Source: Cristatella mucedo (taxonomy: Eukaryota; Bryozoa; Phylactolaemata; Cristatellidae). Taken from it: DNA of 64,000 nt. Location of the stretch: NCBI GenBank assembly GCA_009760855.2, contig WPIO01000043.1, positions 3,182,501-3,246,500 on the forward strand. Direction: 5' to 3'. Below the pieces are notes generated by a model. It did no database searches and was not told the origin of the DNA. It saw only the letters and a program-made list of their open reading frames with translations. Of the stretch, positions 54,145-64,000 are shown in pieces; positions within the stretch are counted from its first letter, which is position 1; each line of letters opens with the position of its first letter. The position numbers and the translations under genes were made by a program.

Positions 54145-54965
54145 ATCCGCAGGTCAGGTTTCGGCTGCATAACTGCGTTACTAAAACTCGGGCTTGCATA
54201 GACATGGATACTACATCTAAACTGGTCCGTGCGTTCGTGACGTTCCGTCTTGACTTCCGTAATTCACTTCTTGCCGGTCTAGCGGCCTTTGCTCTCAGGC
54301 GCTTACAGTCGGTGCAAAACTCAGCAGCTAGGCTTGTACGCCGTCACTGGCTCCCAATCAAGCCGTATCGACTTGAACGTTCTGCGACTAAATTTTGGAA
54401 CCCTGTATCCTTTAGCTCCAGCCTAACTATCAGAATTACTCCATCACCAGGTCAAGCATCGTGGAATCCCATGTTCTGACTAAAAATCGCTTCGCTATAC
54501 CTCTTAAGAACCTCAAAAAATCTTTGGAGACCATGCTTTTAGCTCGAATGCCCCCAAAGCCTGGATCTCATTCCCGACTGACGTCTCAACGTCCCTGTAA
54601 TAATAACAATAATCATAACAATGCACTCGATAAAGCGCCCTCAGAGAACTCAATCTCTCTCTGGGCGCTTTACATGACGATATTTAAAAAAAGCTTAAGA
54701 ACACATGTTTCTTGCAATATTTAATGAGTCCCTGTTATTCTTCCTTTGCGCTCTTATGCATGCTGACACCACGCATGCTGCTACGGACCATATCACGTTG
54801 ACCCTGCGAATGCAACATCAAACAGTGTTATGCAACGATGACATTGCGCACGCTACTACTAATCATTTGGTCATGCTTTCTATACAGCATCTGCAGCGTG
54901 CCCGTGAAGAGATGAAATTCTCTGATGGCGCTTTACAAATGTATAATCATTATTATTATTTTATT
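54145..54965 (+). mobile_element. LINE-A interrupted by a reversed LINE-A tail
   Basis: QVRFRLHNCVTKTRACIDMD, TTSKLVRAFVTFRLDFRNSL and LQSVQNSAARLVRRHW. Resumes at 54677 (gatatttaaaaaaagcttaa) and ends gatggcgctttacaaatgta with ATT repeats. Confidence 0.88.
54598..54676 (-). mobile_element. LINE-A 3' tail, solo, nested in LINE-A
   Basis: aataataacaataatcataa, tcgataaagcgccctcagag and tctctctgggcgctttacat. Confidence 0.9.
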
Positions 54966-54969
54966 GTCA

Positions 54970-55825
54970 ACATTATTATACGCTCAGCTCAGCCGCGTAC
55001 ACGCTCGGACGGTCGCCATCCTATACCGATGCAAGGAAGACAGCTAGCTGTATGCTACAAAGCGGCGCAAGCAAGCATTTCGAAATGAGCTGCGCTAATG
55101 GACAGCACGGCGGCGATTCCAGGCAGCGAGAACGCCGGCGGCGAAAGGCTCGACGCGAGCGCCGGCGCCGGTTCCGCGCTCGGGCGCCTGCGGTTGGCGA
55201 CGGATCTGGCGTCACGCAAATATGGCCGCGCCCGTGGAGCTGGAGTGAGGTCGGGCCAACCTTGCGGCGAAAAGCGTTCAGCGTGCGCTTCCCACGTGTG
55301 AGTCCCGTCGCTATTTTTTGAAGTCTAAGCTGGCTTGCGCGCGCGTTCCGACGGCAGGCAGACCGTAGCCCTTTCGGAATGCACGCAGCTTCGTGCACGT
55401 CCGGCCGTCCCGCCGTGTGCTCCTCCCCAAGCAGGCGGCGCTTGGTTTCTGCGTCCCGACGCGTCGTCGCTCGCCTGCGCAGTGGCTGTTATTTGCCTCG
55501 GCTCAAATGGAGCCCGCACAGCCCGTTTACTTCCTTTGACCAGAGTTTAATTTACTAGTAGGCTAGCCGTCTAGTCGCGGGCCTAGACCGGATGCATTTT
55601 AAGTTGCCGGTGCCGCTCGCTCGTTGCACGGCCTCGCATCGTGCGATGGTCTTGTCGTCGAATTCAGTTCTCCATCTCCTCTGCGACGGAGTCGATTTTT
55701 GATAGTAAGAAGTCGGCTGCTGCAGCCGGGCTGGTGAATGGCAAAGCGGGCGCTATATGCCATTCGAAAAGCGAACGGCTGCTGGACAGTGGCAAAGTGA
55801 TGCGTGCAGATATTTGCGCTGATTT
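54970..55825. other. CpG-rich stretch with a possible first exon
   Basis: CpG-dense. An ATG frame at 55098 runs 200 nt to a strong gtgagt donor at 55298. No product is recognised. The rest (55560-55825) holds nothing recognised. Confidence 0.3.
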
Positions 55826-55829
55826 GATC

Positions 55830-56045
55830 CTCCGGCGCCAGTCTTACAGTGCTCAACCAATTCACGATGCTTCAAGCCCGCAGTGTGTTTTGCTTCCTCC
55901 TTGTGAATTGTCCTTTGTATGCTTATGCATGCTGAAATCGTGCACATGCCATCACTATAGCCAGTCGTCTCGTGCTTCCTTGCCTGCATGTGTGCAACGT
56001 GCCAAGAAAGATTTAGTTCTCTCGGGGTGCTATGTGCCTGTTCTT
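55830..56045 (+). mobile_element. LINE-A 3' UTR, divergent
   Basis: gaattgtcctttgtatgctt, tcgtgcttccttgcctgcat and agaaagatttagttctctcg. Confidence 0.6.
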
Positions 56046-56072
56046 TTGTTATCATAAATCTTTATTATTTAT

Positions 56073-56143
56073 TTCGGTTGCTATGTGCTGACCTTCCATT
56101 TCCTATTTCTTTCGGTTGCTATGTGCTGACCTTCCATTTCCTA
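56073..56143. repeat. 33-bp tandem duplication
   Basis: ttcggttgctatgtgctgac...ccatttccta occurs at 56073-56105 and 56111-56143. Confidence 0.92.
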
Positions 56144-56144
56144 C

Positions 56145-57660
56145 TGGGGTGTAGCTCCACAACTTGAGTTTATGCACGTCCAGAAGTGCTTCTTGCCGTA
56201 TTGACTGCATGGGTTACTGTAGCTGTTTCAAAAGCTACGCCAGTCTCTCTTAGGAACTAGCTAGTAAACAGAATAAGAACGATTCTAATGCCAGAACTGT
56301 GTGGTGGCCTAAATGAAGAGAAATAAACAGAATCACTTCGATACCGTTTCTACTATTGTCATCGTGGGACAAAGCCTGAGAACGACCGGCCAGCAATGCG
56401 ACAAATGCTGAGGGCTGCTTGCTGATGTGCAAGGGAATAATCAAGAATTGTGTCTGGCGGATGGCAAGGAACCAAAATCAAACGATTACATGTCTTGCAT
56501 CTTGTATTCGCTTCTGGAGTGTAGGCGCCACCATGCCCAGTCGACAAATTAACCTGGATCGTGAGATTATTATGAGTGTTTGAATGCGGCTCCCGAGTAG
56601 TTCCGAGCTTTCATCCTTTCGTGTGTATCCAAGTTGGACAATCGTGTCGAATCATTTGTCATGCATTGCCATTCCTATGGTGATAAGACTCTAATTTTAG
56701 GATGTTCATGATTAATTAATTAATAAAAAAAAACAGTTCGTGCCAGTCAAGAAAGATAAAGAGTAGTGTTCTGGGGTTGTGATGTGTCCGTGTGTTCGAT
56801 TTTATTGCTTGTCACGACCGCCATGGCTGCTACCTGTAATGCATACCCAACAGCAGGGATCAAATATCTGCTATCATCAAACAGTTGTCCCTAGGAATCC
56901 CTCACTAATCTGACGATATATTAGATTTTGAGTTGTTCCAATTGCAACCCCAGCCCATTTGTCATTGATATTAGCGACTAGGATTGGGTTCTCCTTTTAA
57001 GTTTTGGCACTATTCGTAGCAGCTGTCTGCTACTTAACATTACTTCAAGTGCCGAACGCAACTTTTCTTGCTCTATCTTGGTTTAGCTAGTAGATCGGTT
57101 ATGCTCGGAGTGGGATACGTTGTTATAAGGAATGATATTGTGTCAAGTCACATTCCCAGGTTCCTCTGTACGGTTTGCTTCTGTGAAGTCAACTTTTGCC
57201 AAGTCGGTGACAGACCGGCAACTGCTTGTCACTTCAGCCTTGGTATTTCCCTCTGTGGTTGGTGGTAGTCTCCTTTTTCGTGAAGCCCAGGGGTGAGACC
57301 CAGGGTTTCTCAGTGCATTCTGTCAGCCATAGCGAAAACACGTGAGGGGTTCCGTGAAGCTGTGGTTACAAGAACCAACTTTTGTTTTTATTGACCATCA
57401 CTCGAGACGGTCAGGATCACCGAAGGAATTTGGCCACAAGTATTTAAGTGCTTCACGATCACGTAGGCAGTTGGCCGAATTGGTTATTCAAATGTGACTG
57501 AATGCAGCTCGTGCAAATGCCAGTTAGCTTCAGTTTTGTCCACTACTTCTGCCACCGACGTAGCCACAGAATAGCTTGCATTCGGTTGTCGTCTTGATGG
57601 TGTGTTCACTTCTACCTTGCAATGCGCAGCCCAAGTCACCAGCTTATCTAAATAAATAAA
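56145..57660. other. Intergenic, nothing recognised
   Basis: A weakly hAT-like scrap (aggggtgagacccagggttt) at 57290-57310. Otherwise no supported feature. Confidence 0.4.
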
Positions 57661-57663
57661 TAA

Positions 57664-57808
57664 AATTCATTTGTGTAGCTCCCTCAGAGAACCTAATCTC
57701 TATTCAGGCGATTCACATATGCCACGTAGCTCGAGCCCACTACCTCGGTCATCGAGTACATTCATCTTGACCTCGATTCGAGGGGACTTCACTTTTAACC
57801 ACTGGGCC
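57664..57808 (-). mobile_element. SINE-2 immediately upstream of MRPS33
   Basis: ctccctcagagaacctaatc, tctattcaggcgattcacat, cgtagctcgagcccactacc and ttttaaccactgggcc. The tRNA-like head faces the MRPS33 start, 41 bp from the ATG. Confidence 0.9.
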
Positions 57809-57849
57809 TCTCGCCTCCGTTTCGCATTAGGTGGTCACGAGACGGAATC

Positions 57850-58420
57850 ATGTCCGGTGCTGCGGCGTCTGCCGTCGCCGGCCTCTCCAGCTATGCCAAG
57901 AGGATGGCCAGACTGTCGGCGAGAATATTCGGCGAGGTGGCACGGCCGACGAGCCAGCAATCGATGCGAGTGATAAAGATCTTCAGCGCCCAGCCCGTGC
58001 ACCTCAGGCCGGAAATAGTCGACTACTATCCGCGCCACGTCGAGCTCACCGGCCTGGTTCAAAAGCTGCGCAACGTTGGCCTGTACAGGTCGGTGCTTGG
58101 GCAACTTGTTGCTCCGATGCGAGCGAGCGTGCCGCCCTCCTACCTTCCACCCTTCTCCGACTGACCGACATGAAGCTGCCCCAGCGAGCAGCGTCGTTTG
58201 TCGCTTTCTTGTCGGCCCCTGCCGCAAGTATCGGCCCCGGCCCCCCCCCCGAAGCCGTAATCGCAGCAGTGCACGGCCAAAGAGCGCGCTCGCCGTGTTT
58301 CCGCTTCCCAGGGACGAGCACTCGGATTTCAAAGACGAAATGGACAGGCTGCGGAAGCTGCGAGGCAAGGGCAGGCCCAAAAAGGGCGAAGGCAAGCGAG
58401 CTCAGAAAAAGAAGAAATAG
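57850..58420 (+). CDS. MRPS33: Mitochondrial ribosomal protein S33 (mS33)
   Basis: Two exons, 57850-58088 and 58312-58420, joined across a 223-bp GT...AG intron (donor gtcggt, acceptor ttcccag) that splits an Arg codon after its second base. The product is 115 aa, against 106 in human MRPS33. [17 protein letters not shown] (residues about 18-34), VGLYR at the exon junction, [13 protein letters not shown] and [18 protein letters not shown] at the basic C-terminus are diagnostic. It is a component of the small subunit of the mitochondrial ribosome. The N-terminal leader ([11 protein letters not shown]) is slightly longer than in vertebrates. The first ATG in this frame was used as the start. 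A pyrimidine tract ending in AG at 57829-57830 suggests that the 5' UTR begins in another upstream exon. Longer ORFs over the same bases in other frames are shadows. Confidence 0.95.
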
Positions 58421-58424
58421 ATTT

Positions 58425-59890
58425 AGCTCTCGGCCTTGGCGATTGTCTCCTCAGGTTGAGCAGTGCCACGTCGACACTCGGCGCCGCACCAGACCGCCCA
58501 TCCGCGTCCGGCCGGTGCAGAGCGCTGACGTGCAAGTGCGCAAACGTGCGTCCGGCTGCGTCTGGCGCCCGAGGCCGACTGTGTGCGTGCGTGGGTCGCT
58601 GGCGCTGCCGTTTCTGAAAATAGAGCTGGTAACGTGATCCTCGAAGGGCAGAAGCAGCAGTTGCAGCAGGTTCTTGCCGCGTGCAGCTTACACATGTCAA
58701 ATAGCTACCTTCTGTTCAAGAATGCACTGCTGCTGCTCGTGCATGACTTGATGAGCTTTAATGGAAGCCCGAAACGATAGCCGAGCTGAGTGCCGCTACA
58801 TTTTCACAGCCGTTGCCGGCATTGCTAGTCATCATAAGCAACTGCGGGCATGTGGGCCCCTGAGACACCAGCGGCGACACAGTTTCCCTTTCCTTGAAAA
58901 AATCGGCGCTCAAGCAGCACACACTCGCCACTCGGGCGAGTTGCAACGGTAGTTAGGTCCTACTTAAACGTCAAAGGCCGCTCCGACTGCACGGTTCGAG
59001 CCACTTGCTCGGTGGCAGCAGCAGCTGTGCTGCTGCTCTTGAGGCTGCTCTTGCCTCCATCTTTTCGGTTTCTTTTCGTCGACCGGCACCTTGATTTGCT
59101 GACGCCCACCGGCCCCGATCGTGCCAGTCGCTCGCTGGAATGGTGGCTCATGTTCAAGAGCTGTGCACAGAATCCGGATCGGCAGCCTGGTTCTTCCGCC
59201 CCCACATCGTGTAGGGGATGAAGGCTCCAGGCTGGGGAGAAGGCACGGTAGCAGTCAGCTTCATGCCTCGGCCCGACTGTCGCCCTCTGTACTTCGAGAT
59301 TAATCGTCTTCGCTATCCTCCTTGAGATGTCTCTGCAAATAACAGGACGGGGAGCGGTCTTCGAGATATACTGTCCAAGAATTGTGGGGTGGGACATCAT
59401 TTCAACAGCTGTTCGGTCTCGGCTTCTACCCCCACCGGGAAGGCCAGAACTTGTGGATAATGAAAACAACTACAAAATTGAAGAGGTAGCTGCCTTAACA
59501 GCTGGTGCCAGCCGTACACGGCTCGAGGCACTCGGGTTTTCCGAGGCTCGTTGCAATCTATCTACAAACTGGCGAGCCTTCCACGATTTCTCGCCGACAA
59601 TCCTCACCAGACTCAGCAGGTCGATCAATTTCACTGCATCCTCTCCTGCTGCCAGGTCGTTTAGGTCGGACGGAAACGCGTAGCGGTGGTACTGTGAAGC
59701 GGCTATTCCATCTTGGTGCTCGACGAAACGAAATACCGGCTGTAAAGGAGAAAAGTGGTAGCAGCTGTTCTACTGCCGGCTTGGCGGAGGTGCGAAATTT
59801 CGACGATCAATGACCCGCACTGCTGAGCATCTCGGTCGGGCAGCAGCAGAATTCTGTCAGCACGAGGAGGAGCAGGGCAATCTAATAATA
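58425..59890. other. Downstream of MRPS33, nothing recognised
   Basis: GC-rich to about 58640. Open frames on both strands (for example 58960-59469 on -) have no recognisable motif. The MRPS33 3' UTR lies at the start; no AATAAA was identified. Confidence 0.4.
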
Positions 59891-59894
59891 ATAA

Positions 59895-59985
59895 CAACCA
59901 CCATTCGATCATGCTTCCTTTGCAGCAAATGTAAAGTGCCTAAGAGATTGGGTTCTCTGAGAGCTCTATAAGAAACGTATTACTA
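59895..59985 (+). mobile_element. LINE-A 3' tail, solo
   Basis: ccattcgatcatgcttcctt, tgcagcaaatgtaaagtgcc and gagattgggttctctgagag. Confidence 0.8.
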
Positions 59986-59987
59986 GC

Positions 59988-60160
59988 AAAAAATACTAAC
60001 TCATAACAGCCTCTTTTGAATAGCGACAGAAGAGCATTTACGGCTATCACAACAGCAAGCGGCAATAAAGGATCGCCCACCACAGGATTCGAACCCAGGA
60101 CCTCGGGACCGAGGTTGTGAAACGCAACCAAGTTAGCTACTGCGCCCTCACGGCTCACCT
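59988..60160 (-). mobile_element. SINE-1
   Basis: cataacagcctcttttgaat, caataaaggatcgcccacca, caggattcgaacccaggacc and ccctcacggctcacc. A LINE-A scrap (tgcaaagtgcccagaaagag) follows at 60163-60200. Confidence 0.93.
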
Positions 60161-60204
60161 AAATGCAAAGTGCCCAGAAAGAGATTATTATTACTATTGT
60201 GATT

Positions 60205-60262
60205 CTAAGTTGCTTGTTTAGCACCCTAACAGAACTAAATCTCTACGTGGGCGTTTAAAAAC
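60205..60262 (-). mobile_element. SINE-2 tail only
   Basis: tagcaccctaacagaactaa and atctctacgtgggcgttta. Confidence 0.6.
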
Positions 60263-60264
60263 CG

Positions 60265-60595
60265 CCATAGGAGAATCAATTACCAAGTGCTGCTCGGTGA
60301 CGCACACGGTCTCCATCTCCACGGTTTTATGATCGGCGGCTCAAACGTGTCCGTCGAGCAGCCTCGCCGAGCAGCAGGTCACACAGCCAGCGGCTGCCTC
60401 CCTGTGCCACCTACCCCCCCCCACACACACACACACACACGTCACGTGCCAGCATCGCCGGCCACACCTGAGGACAAAGCACACGACACGGTGAGATGTG
60501 GGCTAGTTGACCCTCTGCGAACCTGCACAGCCGCTGGATCAGGCACAGGAGGCAAATCTCGAGTGTCCAATAGCTCGAATCTGAGGAATGCCATG
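60265..60595. other. Intergenic, nothing recognised
   Basis: Contains C7 and (CA)n at 60413-60442 only. Confidence 0.4.
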
Positions 60596-60596
60596 G

Positions 60597-60905
60597 CTGG
60601 GCCCCTTCATACCAAGCGGCACCAAAATGTCAGCCAACTCGTGCACTCAGATTCTCTATGGACAATGAACTAGCAGTTCTTTCCCTTAAAAGATCGCGGG
60701 GGGGGGGGGGGCTAAAGAAGCTTTTGCTCAGCTGTGGAACACACTTGCAAAATGCATACGCAACGAGATCTTCTCTTCTGCTGCCGACTGCTTTCAGGCT
60801 ATTCCTATACCTCGGCCTCCTGACTCAGCTATACTTCTCACGCTATCTTTGTTGCATGAGATGAACTCTGTTGGCTACCGAATGCGGACCGAAAGCCGAT
60901 TAGAC
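60597..60905 (+). mobile_element. LINE-B 3' part, degenerate
   Basis: tctatggacaatgaactagc, agaagcttttgctcagctgt and ttggctaccgaatgcggacc. A G12 run interrupts it at 60699-60710. Confidence 0.78.
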
Positions 60906-60909
60906 TTTG

Positions 60910-61730
60910 CTCTTTGCTCTACAGAAAAATACACACCGTGGCATCCACTTGAGCCTTGTGGAGTTGCCGAGACACAGTAATATGGCAAATTTTAAGGGAA
61001 CGAACTTACATTTCACTATTGTTGGAGAACTGCTGAAAGCTGGACACTACGCATTTTTGCTGACAAGGGATCCAAGGCAAGGCAAGGTCGATAATGGCAA
61101 TTGTAATAGTAATAGTAATAACAATGTGAAAATTGCATAGCACCCTAAGAGAAGTAATCTCATTCTGGGAAATTATTTAGGCTGAAGAGAAAGCATAATA
61201 ACAATGGGCTAGTAGTAATATGCTAGTAATAACACAGACGTAGGGTCTGCCCCTACTAGACTGTCGCCGGCCGCTTGCTCCTGCCTTGGCCAGATTTATG
61301 GTCCCAGTTTGCTGCCCTCCTCTAGGGAGGGAGGGAAGAACAATTCCCTCCCCTCCCCCAACCATCTGGCACACTAATGATTGTAGCACCTGGTATCCCC
61401 CTCTGAGTGCCTGTCTTAAGAATAGCAATATAACGTGTTTACCTTGTGTGTACCGTCTGCTCCTTAAAAGCTCCATGCTAGCTAAGCAGTCACCTGGCGT
61501 CTAGTTCGGCTGAATGTTTGCAGTCGATCATAATGGCGATTGCAGCAACACTTGCCATAGAGCTCGGCATGAGAATCACAAATCCTCACCAGGACGAGAC
61601 ACGTCCAGCCGCATGCGCACACTCAGACAGTGCAAGCCGTGAGCTCGAGTGCTGCTTTACAGAAAACTGGCATTGGTTGCACTTGATATTGCACTTGATG
61701 CGTGCTTGAAAGCAGCTTGCAGCAGAACTC
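60910..61730. other. Intergenic, nothing recognised
   Basis: A SINE-2-like tail scrap (tagcaccctaagagaagtaa) at 61137-61156. No gene. Confidence 0.4.
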
Positions 61731-61734
61731 AATA

Positions 61735-62235
61735 ATAATAATAATAGTAATAACGATAGCAGTGCCAGCACGGGCACAAAATGGCATGGCTGACAAAGAA
61801 CTTGATTGAGGTCACTTGGAAGCACAGCTAAGCGACCCGAGTCAGCCTAGCAGGTGGCAGGATGCAAAGGCTGTACATATAATGCTTTCTCGGATGGGCA
61901 GGCAGAAATTCCGGAAATCCAGCTTTCGGATAGGCAGGCCGAAGCCGGAGAATGGAGAGGCCTAAGAGGCGAGCGAGCTGTACTTTGAGGTCGCTAGGCT
62001 GCTTGATATGAGGGATGCTAACGAAATGGAGAGAGCCATGAAATATCTTTGATAGAGAGCCACTGCAGACGACTGCAGAGAGAGAAGTGGTGCGGTGCAG
62101 CAGCGGCAACGCTGACGACAGACAATGCCAGCTGCCGGAGTTCTGCATCAACTGTTAAGTAAGCGGGAAGAGCTGAGAGTAGCATGGAGAGCTGAGTCAC
62201 GGGAATCTAGACAGGATGTCTCGAATGCACTTTTC
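61735..62235 (-). mobile_element. LINE-A, old divergent copy
   Basis: ATT repeats, then cagctaagcgacccgagtca, ggcaggccgaagccggagaa and aacgctgacgacagacaatg in minus LINE-A order. Confidence 0.65.
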
Positions 62236-62239
62236 GGTA

Positions 62240-63305
62240 TCCTGCTAGTCCTGAAATCGGGCGGTGCCACCGAAACGCCCAGGCCGAGTCACACACTTGG
62301 GACGCGCGCACGACCGATTAGGGTGCAGGCCCAGTCAGCTCTCGTCACTCTCCTTGGCCACGAGCAGCGAAACGAGCACAAGATGGCCACGGTCGACTGC
62401 CAAGACACCGCGCCGTCTCGAGCAAGATCCCTTGCACTTTAACCTCTCCTTCGGCTGCTGGAACCATTGTGGGCGTGTGGTCGCCGTCACGTGGTTCCGA
62501 CCCCAGCTGACTTCTGTCCGCCCAACGGGAGCACTCCTTGCCGGCACGTGACTCGTTCCTTGCCGCGAAATGGACTTTCTGCCTGTGCGTCGGCCTGCAC
62601 GCACGCTATCCACTCTCTTCAGCCCGAGCACCGAAAGTTCGGCCGGAAGCGGACTAGACCGCCTTTTAGCTGCAAATTCCAAGGCCACGCAGAGCCGCAA
62701 GTGAGCCTGCGGGTGGGATATAAAACTGCCACCTTTCCACAGCAGCCTGCACAGTCCGTCACCACCCTGGCCGACTACCCGAACTGGCTAAAGATGGCCG
62801 ACGGCGGTGTGCATGCAGGGCAAGACGGTGGGGTGCCCTCCCCCTCCCCCTCCAGCGGCTACCTGGCTGGGCGTCGGCGACGAGGCGTCTCCTACGTTGC
62901 AGACGCTCTCGCTGCAGTCGAAGGCCGCGGTAGAAGAGCGCAGTGGCAGCGGTGGCCATGCGCTGTCAGTGAGCTCGGCCCAGCGGAACAGAAGGCCGTC
63001 TGTCACTTCACAAAACGGATTGAAATCCAGCAGCAACAGCTTGCCCTGCAAATCGAAGCCCGAAGGCGCTGCCCGCTGCAACAGCACCATCACTTGCAAG
63101 GTCGGACAAATTGCCTCATTTGACAGTCTCAAATCTATCCAAATATCAGCAGATGTTTGATCCATGGCGACCTTCACCGGCACTGGCATGGAGAAAAGGA
63201 ATGAAAACAGCGACAATACTAGTGTCAACAACAGTGTCCTACTAAACAGTGGGCCAGCATGTCTGCTTGCATGCTTCTTCGTGCCATTCCAAGCATGACA
63301 CTCGT
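62240..63305. other. GC-rich, possible exon, product unknown
   Basis: A + frame ending at 63160 (from about 62895, after ttgcag) has a protein-like composition, including a basic RRPSVTSQ stretch, but matches no family I know. The - frame over it starts with a hydrophobic stretch. Neither can be called. Confidence 0.25.
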
Positions 63306-63309
63306 ATCT

Positions 63310-63632
63310 GCATACAATAGTAATAACGCATTTGATAAAGCGGCCTCCAATTGCTACAAAGGAAGCACGATCGAATGGTTAGTGGTGGCGTGCTCGATAA
63401 ACAATAAGAATAGCTTGGCTTGAGGTGACATGCACAGGGTAAGCATGCAAGCGTGTTTAGTGGCAGCGCGAACGGTGTTAGCAAGCACACGCACATAAAG
63501 GACGAATCAAAGGGACCCACCAAATGCAGTGATACATAGGTGCGTTTTTAGTTTCTTTTTAAATGTGGTCAAGTCAGAAGATGCCGTGACGCAAGTCGGG
63601 AGTGAGCTCCAGGATTTGGGAGCACACGAACT
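63310..63632 (-). mobile_element. LINE-A 3' part, inverted against 63633 onward
   Basis: cttctacaaa-type tail scrap, gaagcacgatcgaatggtta, aaaggacgaatcaaagggac and gagctccaggatttgggagc in minus order, breaking exactly where plus-strand RT begins. Confidence 0.88.
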
Positions 63633-63633
63633 A

Positions 63634-64000
63634 ATGGAACGGGTCGCGGCAGACCAGCTGAACTCGTATATCGAAACCTCACACCTTGCTAGTAAGTTCC
63701 AGTCTGGCTTTAGAGCTAATCACTCCACAGAGTCAGCATTGCTTCGGGTATACAACGACCTACTTAGGAATGCAGACATGGGTAGAGTGTCTCTTCTTGT
63801 TTTGCTCGATCTTTCGGCAGCTTTTGATACCATCGATCACAAAGTACTTCTAGAGCGCCTCTCATCTCGCCTGGGCATCACTGGCACTGCTCTGCAGTGG
63901 TTCAGGTCCTATCTCAGTGGGAGACTCCAGAGTGTTGATGTGAATGGACAAAGATCATCTGAAGTACCTCTAAAATATGGAGTACCTCAGGGCTCTGTGC
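63634..64000 (+). CDS. LINE-A reverse transcriptase, N-terminal part, open at the window edge
   Basis: An uninterrupted frame of 122 codons runs off the right edge. Motifs in order: FQSGFRANHSTESALLRVYN (RT motif 1), LLVLLDLSAAFDTIDH (motif A with its catalytic Asp), ALQWFRSYLSGR and YGVPQGSV (motif B). This is the least damaged RT sequence in the window. It is joined directly to a LINE-A 3' part in the opposite orientation at about 63633. The first ATG may not be the natural start, since the upstream endonuclease region is missing. Confidence 0.85.
   Translation, partial: MERVAADQLNSYIETSHLASKFQSGFRANHSTESALLRVYNDLLRNADMGRVSLLVLLDLSAAFDTIDHKVLLERLSSRLGITGTALQWFRSYLSGRLQSVDVNGQRSSEVPLKYGVPQGSV

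Noticed and set aside
57290-57360. Second hAT element fragment
   Set aside because: Only a short resemblance (aggggtgagacccagggttt, gaggggttccgtgaa), with no inverted terminal repeats or target duplication.
57831-58637. A 268-codon + frame and a 186-codon - frame over the MRPS33 locus
   Set aside because: They overlap the real two-exon MRPS33 frame, show no family motifs, and are explained by GC-rich sequence lacking stops.
62467-63123. A 218-codon + frame as a gene
   Set aside because: Proline/arginine-rich translation of GC-rich DNA with no motif. Competing frames on both strands are equally open.

Overview
The window is nuclear DNA of a metazoan, probably an invertebrate: host genes are split by GT-AG introns and embedded in a dense layer of non-LTR retrotransposon (LINE) debris, tRNA-derived SINEs and microsatellites. 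There are no operons, prokaryotic signals or CRISPR arrays. The species cannot be named from the sequence.

Host genes. (1) 4911-36702, + strand: the last nine coding exons of an adenosylhomocysteinase-like gene (AHCYL1/AHCYL2/IRBIT type, not canonical AHCY). They encode the C-terminal 304 residues, and all eight introns are bounded by GT...AG with compatible phases. The N-terminal exons lie off the left edge. The introns range from 112 bp to about 13.8 kb and hold most of the repeats. (2) 57850-58420, + strand: a two-exon gene for mitochondrial ribosomal protein S33 (MRPS33, mS33), 115 aa. No other host gene can be assigned. CpG-rich stretches at 42.5-44.0, 46.4-47.3, 53.6-54.1 and 55.0-55.6 kb may hold unrecognised promoters or exons.

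Repeats (names are local to this report). LINE-A is a CR1/L2-like element whose 3' end is a short hairpin followed by (ATT)n. LINE-B is a second CR1/L2-like family whose 3' end reads gacggagatacattacatt. LINE-C is a third family. SINE-1 has a tRNA-like head with the B box ggttcgattcc and ends near ctgttaaatcagct. SINE-2 has a tRNA-like head (tggtccagtggttaagg, ggctcgagccc) and a tail resembling the LINE-C/LINE-A 3' end. Many copies are nested, so relative ages can be read. Other mobile DNA is a 191-bp hAT element closely resembling the SPIN (Space Invaders) non-autonomous elements at 35791-35981, and a decayed antisense ORF of a multiplied, uncharacterised protein family at about 6590-7626.

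Layout. 1-4910: LINE-A, LINE-B, LINE-C and SINE remains in an AHCYL intron. 4911-5512: AHCYL exons a and b. 5513-10328: intron with LINE-A copies and the decayed ORF. 10329-14368: exons c to e around a large LINE block. 14369-28208: repeat-filled intron. 28209-36702: exons f to i. 36703-57800: intergenic repeats and CpG-rich islands. 57850-58420: MRPS33. 58421-64000: mostly unassigned, ending inside a LINE-A reverse transcriptase ORF that stays open at the right edge.
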